Below, in pieces: positions 61,276 through 64,000 of a DNA stretch of 64,000 nucleotides. How positions within the stretch are numbered: the first letter of the stretch is position 1; every line of letters starts with the position of its first letter. The DNA is from Methanobacterium sp. UBA375. GTDB taxonomy: Archaea; Methanobacteriota; Methanobacteria; Methanobacteriales; Methanobacteriaceae. The notes beneath the pieces were generated by a model, which was not told the origin of the DNA, ran no database searches, and worked only from the letters and a program-made list of their open reading frames with translations. The position numbers were made by a program, and so were the translations under genes. Where the stretch lies: NCBI GenBank assembly GCA_002495625.1, contig DAGC01000002.1:345649-409648 (forward strand), written 5' to 3'.

Positions 61276-61700
61276 CTATTTTTTTTCTTTTTTTAGGGTT
61301 TACCCCCATCTTGGTAATCAGTGTTAACTTTCCATTCCCCCTTATTTATTAATAAATTTCCACCCCCAATTTATTAAAATTCTAGTTAGAGCCGTTAACA
61401 CTCTTTAAATCTGATTAAATGCTTTAAATTAATTATTTAACCTGTCTTCCCCTTTATGCTATCAGGTTCCGCCCATATCAAAGGGGACATCTTTTAAAAT
61501 AAAAAGTTAAGAGATGATTTCTATAACATTTCGGTTTTAGAAGCTCTAATATTTATAAAATCAATCTCCAGAGTGCTCCATTTACTAAAAGAAGAATTAA
61601 AAAACCAGAATCCAGATAAATTATAAAAAAACCCTCTTAAAAGGCTTCAACTTAAAAAACAGATTATTTAAGGATGTTTCAGCGAGAAAAAAACCGCAAC
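61276..61700. other. Intergenic region, no gene seen
   Basis: AT-rich, with T tracts near 61278-61300 that could terminate the upstream transcript, and A-rich runs towards the next promoter. No ORF of note. Confidence 0.45.
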
Positions 61701-61789
61701 ATTTATATGCAATTTTTAATTGACATATAATAGTCCTAAATAGGGTTCCTATGGGTTCTCTATAAAATTTGGACTTTGGAGGCGGTAAA
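61701..61789 (+). promoter_or_regulatory. Promoter and 5' leader hairpin of endopeptidase-like gene 2
   Basis: TATA box ATTTATATGC at 61701-61710. 32 bp after its start lies the hairpin with arms GTCCTAAAT (61733-61741) and ATTTGGAC (61767-61774), paired with one bulged base. GGAGGCGGT starts at 61778, three bases after the hairpin. ATT follows at 61790. Confidence 0.6.
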
Positions 61790-62869
61790 ATTAATAGAAA
61801 ATCCATTGCTATAGTGCTCATGCTAACTGTAGCCATAATGCTATGTATCAGTTCTGCAACAGCGGCCACCACAACCAATAACACGGTAAGAAATGCCACG
61901 GCATATCAAGCAGCCGGTTCAACCACCACAACCACCGCTACAACAGTTACAGTGACCATCAGCCAGTTAGATAAGTCTTCAGAAAGCGTGAAGAAATTCA
62001 TTGAAACTAATAAAAGATTACCCAACTACGTGACTATTTCTGGTAAACAGATATCCACACCACAGTTTTTAACTCTACTAAGCTACGGTGTTATCAACTT
62101 AAACAGCGGCAAAACCACATCAATTACCCTTAAAAAATCAGTAAACGCTCCCCCCAACCCCACACAAACCACAAAATCAGGCACAATCACCAAGGCAAAC
62201 TACGTTAAATACGCTGGAAACCTGAAAACCTTCATTGAAACCAACGGAAGAATACCAAACTTCCAAGCCACCACCAGTGGTAATATGAGGTACGAATCAC
62301 TGGTCTACATGTACTCTAAGATAATCGTATTCTACGGCGACAACAAACGTTTACCAAACACAGTTTCAGTAACTCCTTGGACAGTGAAATCCACTTCAGA
62401 AGGCAGCACCACAACCGACCTATCACAGTACCTGAAATCCACAACCGACGCCCCATCAAACAATACCACCATCAAAAACTTAGCTGCATCTATAACTAAG
62501 GGCAAAACAACAACCTATGCTAAAGCCCAGGCCATATTCAACTGGGTAAGGGACAACCTGACCTATTCATTCTATTACAACACCATAAAGGGTGCTCTAG
62601 GTGCTTACAGTTCCAGAAGCGCTAACTGTTGTGATACAACACATTTGCTCGTCGCGCTGACCAGAGCAGCAGGAATAGCTGCCAGATATCAGCACGGGGA
62701 ATGTCAATTTTCAAGTGGATGGTTTGGACATGTATGGGCCCAGGTATATGTGGACGGTAAATGGTACAACGCAGACGCCATCAATGACGCAAACACGTTT
62801 GGAACGATAAAAAACTGGAACACAAATACAGTTAAACTGAAAGGTACCTACGCAACGTTACCATTTTAA
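61790..62869 (+). CDS. Pseudomurein-binding transglutaminase-like endopeptidase, paralogue 2
   Basis: About 359 residues. Signal peptide, two pseudomurein-binding repeats (SVKKFIETNKRLPNYVTISGKQISTPQFLTL and NYVKYAGNLKTFIETNGRIPNF), then the peptidase domain with SRSANCCDTTHL (Cys), GHVWAQ (His) and YNADAI (Asp). No ATG or GTG lies between the ribosome site and the signal peptide. The in-frame TTG at 61769 is upstream of the ribosome site, inside the hairpin. The most consistent start is the ATT at 61790. 43 bases around the catalytic Cys (62594-62636) are identical to paralogue 1 (60847-60889), including silent sites. Confidence 0.78.
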   Translation: MNRKSIAIVLMLTVAIMLCISSATAATTTNNTVRNATAYQAAGSTTTTTATTVTVTISQLDKSSESVKKFIETNKRLPNYVTISGKQISTPQFLTLLSYGVINLNSGKTTSITLKKSVNAPPNPTQTTKSGTITKANYVKYAGNLKTFIETNGRIPNFQATTSGNMRYESLVYMYSKIIVFYGDNKRLPNTVSVTPWTVKSTSEGSTTTDLSQYLKSTTDAPSNNTTIKNLAASITKGKTTTYAKAQAIFNWVRDNLTYSFYYNTIKGALGAYSSRSANCCDTTHLLVALTRAAGIAARYQHGECQFSSGWFGHVWAQVYVDGKWYNADAINDANTFGTIKNWNTNTVKLKGTYATLPF

Positions 62870-63170
62870 TTAAAAAACTTAAAATCTTTTTTTCTTTTTT
62901 TTATTTATTGTTATGAAGTGGACTTCTATTTTTAGAAACAGACTGTTAATTTTAATTAGAACCTTTTTTAATTCAATTAGAACTGGTTTTTTTGTATTAT
63001 AAAATCAGCCAATTATATGAATATCGGCAGTGGTCTGTTACTATCAAGGAAAAAATAATAAAATAAGGAGACTTATTACCCTTAGATGGAATATAATAAA
63101 TCCCTCTATTTGTACCGTATGTTTTAAAAAGAGTTCTATACATTCCTTTTTTTGGTAAATAAATCGAAAT
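62870..63170 (+). terminator. T-rich terminator region and spacer
   Basis: Within 40 nt of the stop there is a run of seven T, then nine T, the usual archaeal termination signal. The rest is AT-rich spacer leading to the promoter of the third paralogue. No gene was seen. Confidence 0.5.
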
Positions 63171-63262
63171 ATTTATAATGTCATCTTTCCCTTAATATTA
63201 TTGTCTAAAGTGATATGAAATTTAAAAAAAACTAGCACTTTTAGACGTAGGAGGTGGCAAAT
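63171..63262 (+). promoter_or_regulatory. Promoter and 5' leader hairpin of endopeptidase-like gene 3
   Basis: TATA box ATTTATAATG at 63171-63180. 32 bp after its start is the hairpin with arms GTCTAAAGTG (63203-63212) and CACTTTTAGAC (63236-63246), paired with one bulge. The fourth pair is U-A here and C-G in genes 1 and 2, a compensatory change. GGAGGTGG begins at 63250, three bases after the hairpin, with ATT at 63263. Confidence 0.6.
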
Positions 63263-64000
63263 ATTAAGAAAAAATTAATTTTCACCGTATTATTACTCGT
63301 TTTAGCCCTGGCAATGTGTATCAGTTCTGCAGCAGCGGCCAGCACAACCCAGAAAAACACAACATCCACTTACAAAGCTGCTGGTTCGCCCACCACAACG
63401 GTTACAGTGACCATAAGTCAACTGGATAAGTCTGCAGAAAGCGTGAAGGCATATATCGCTAAAAACAAGATGATACCCGACTACGTGACTATTTCCAGTA
63501 AACAGGTTACCATGCCACAATATTTATACCTTCTAAGTTACGGCGTTACCAACCTGAACAGTAAGAAAAAAAGTTCAGTTTCGGTCAAAATCCCCATAAA
63601 TAAAGCACCAAAACCTTCACAGACTGTTAAATCAGGCACACTCACCAAAAAAGATTATGTAAAAGTTGCAGGGAACCTGAAAAAATTCGTGGACACTAAC
63701 AAAAGGTTACCCAACTTCCTGATCACCAGCCGGGGAAATATGAGGTACGAATCGATGATCGATGCGTACACGAGGATAATCGTTTTCTACGGCGACAACA
63801 AACGTTTACCGAACACGGTTGCAGTAGCCCCATGGGAAACATACCTGCAGCCCACCAAAGATGCCCCTTCAACGAGTGCCACCATCAAAAACCTGGCCGC
63901 AACCCTAACCAAGGGTAAAACAACCACACTTGCTAAGGCCACGGCCATCTTCAACTGGGTCAGGGACAACATCACATACACAGACCCCATGTACTACAAC
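63263..64000 (+). CDS. Pseudomurein-binding transglutaminase-like endopeptidase, paralogue 3, cut by right edge
   Basis: 246 codons to the window end. The signal peptide (KKKLIFTVLLLVLALAMCISSAAAAS), two pseudomurein-binding repeats (SVKAYIAKNKMIPDYVTISSKQVTMPQYLYL and DYVKVAGNLKKFVDTNKRLPNF) and the start of the peptidase domain (IKNLAATLTKGKTTTLAKATAIFNWVRDNITY) are present; the catalytic Cys lies beyond the edge. A TAG at 63248 closes the frame upstream. The only standard start left is a GTG at 63254 inside the ribosome site itself, so the ATT at 63263 is the better start. It lacks an ATG-type start, which explains why simple gene calling may miss it. Confidence 0.75.
   Translation, partial: MKKKLIFTVLLLVLALAMCISSAAAASTTQKNTTSTYKAAGSPTTTVTVTISQLDKSAESVKAYIAKNKMIPDYVTISSKQVTMPQYLYLLSYGVTNLNSKKKSSVSVKIPINKAPKPSQTVKSGTLTKKDYVKVAGNLKKFVDTNKRLPNFLITSRGNMRYESMIDAYTRIIVFYGDNKRLPNTVAVAPWETYLQPTKDAPSTSATIKNLAATLTKGKTTTLAKATAIFNWVRDNITYTDPMYYN

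Noticed and set aside
1..64000. rRNA, tRNA, CRISPR array, complete insertion sequence or replication origin
   Set aside because: None was seen. No transposase with a DDE or HUH motif, no cloverleaf-like gene and no regular spacer array could be recognised by eye.

Overview
The window reads as a chromosomal segment from a methanogenic archaeon of the order Methanobacteriales, most likely a Methanobacterium-like species. The main evidence is a set of secreted proteins with pseudomurein-binding repeats joined to a transglutaminase-type cysteine peptidase domain at the right end. Supporting evidence is a run of DUF1616 membrane proteins, AT-rich intergenic regions with archaeal TATA boxes, and GGAGG/GGTGAT ribosome binding sites. 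The organism assignment is an inference from gene content; no rRNA or tRNA gene was seen.

Layout. (1) About 1-46 kb is a large cell-surface glycan and glycoprotein locus. It holds methyltransferases, family-2 and family-4 glycosyltransferases (including a 1233-residue protein with three glycosyltransferase-like domains), a Wzm/Wzt-type ABC exporter, a MOP-family flippase, a UDP-sugar 6-dehydrogenase, an LCP-like DUF4012 protein, a polyprenyl-phosphate sugar synthase-like protein, two GT-C-like membrane proteins and three DUF1616 proteins. The ATPase of the exporter is fused to a DUF1616-like membrane module. (2) Within this locus are secreted or anchored proteins of unknown function (17.2-18.9 kb), a 1763-residue beta-helix adhesin (23.8-29.1 kb), and a set of three tandem CruF/DUF422-like membrane proteins plus a UbiA prenyltransferase (29.3-33.0 kb). 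(3) 46.3-49.2 kb holds a second cluster of secreted/anchored proteins with palindromic operator-like sites. (4) 49.5-56.1 kb is an accessory island. It carries two AAA ATPase genes, each with its own palindromic promoter elements, a third ATPase reduced to an N-terminal remnant, a three-gene operon ending in a PD-(D/E)XK-like nuclease candidate, one intact VapBC pair, a lone VapB next to a decayed VapC, and another decayed PIN gene. (5) 56.3-59.3 kb has two small membrane proteins, a MNT/HEPN pair with a broken HEPN gene, and an M14-like zinc peptidase candidate. (6) 59.7 kb to the window end has three tandem paralogues of pseudomurein-binding endopeptidase-like proteins.

The glycan genes together suggest synthesis of nucleotide-sugar-derived chains, two export routes (ABC and flippase) and surface attachment. 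The endopeptidase-like proteins would act on the pseudomurein wall.

Most interesting signals. First, the three endopeptidase-like genes share a TATA box, a hairpin 32-33 bp downstream of it (at the predicted mRNA 5' end, with a compensatory base change), a GGAGG site 3-4 nt after the hairpin, and an in-frame ATT at the expected start position. Second, an AGTGA-N6-TCACT palindrome recurs upstream of several surface-protein genes. Third, each ATPase locus in the island has a different palindromic operator. Several genes in the island carry one-base frameshifts; whether these are real decay or assembly errors cannot be decided from sequence alone.
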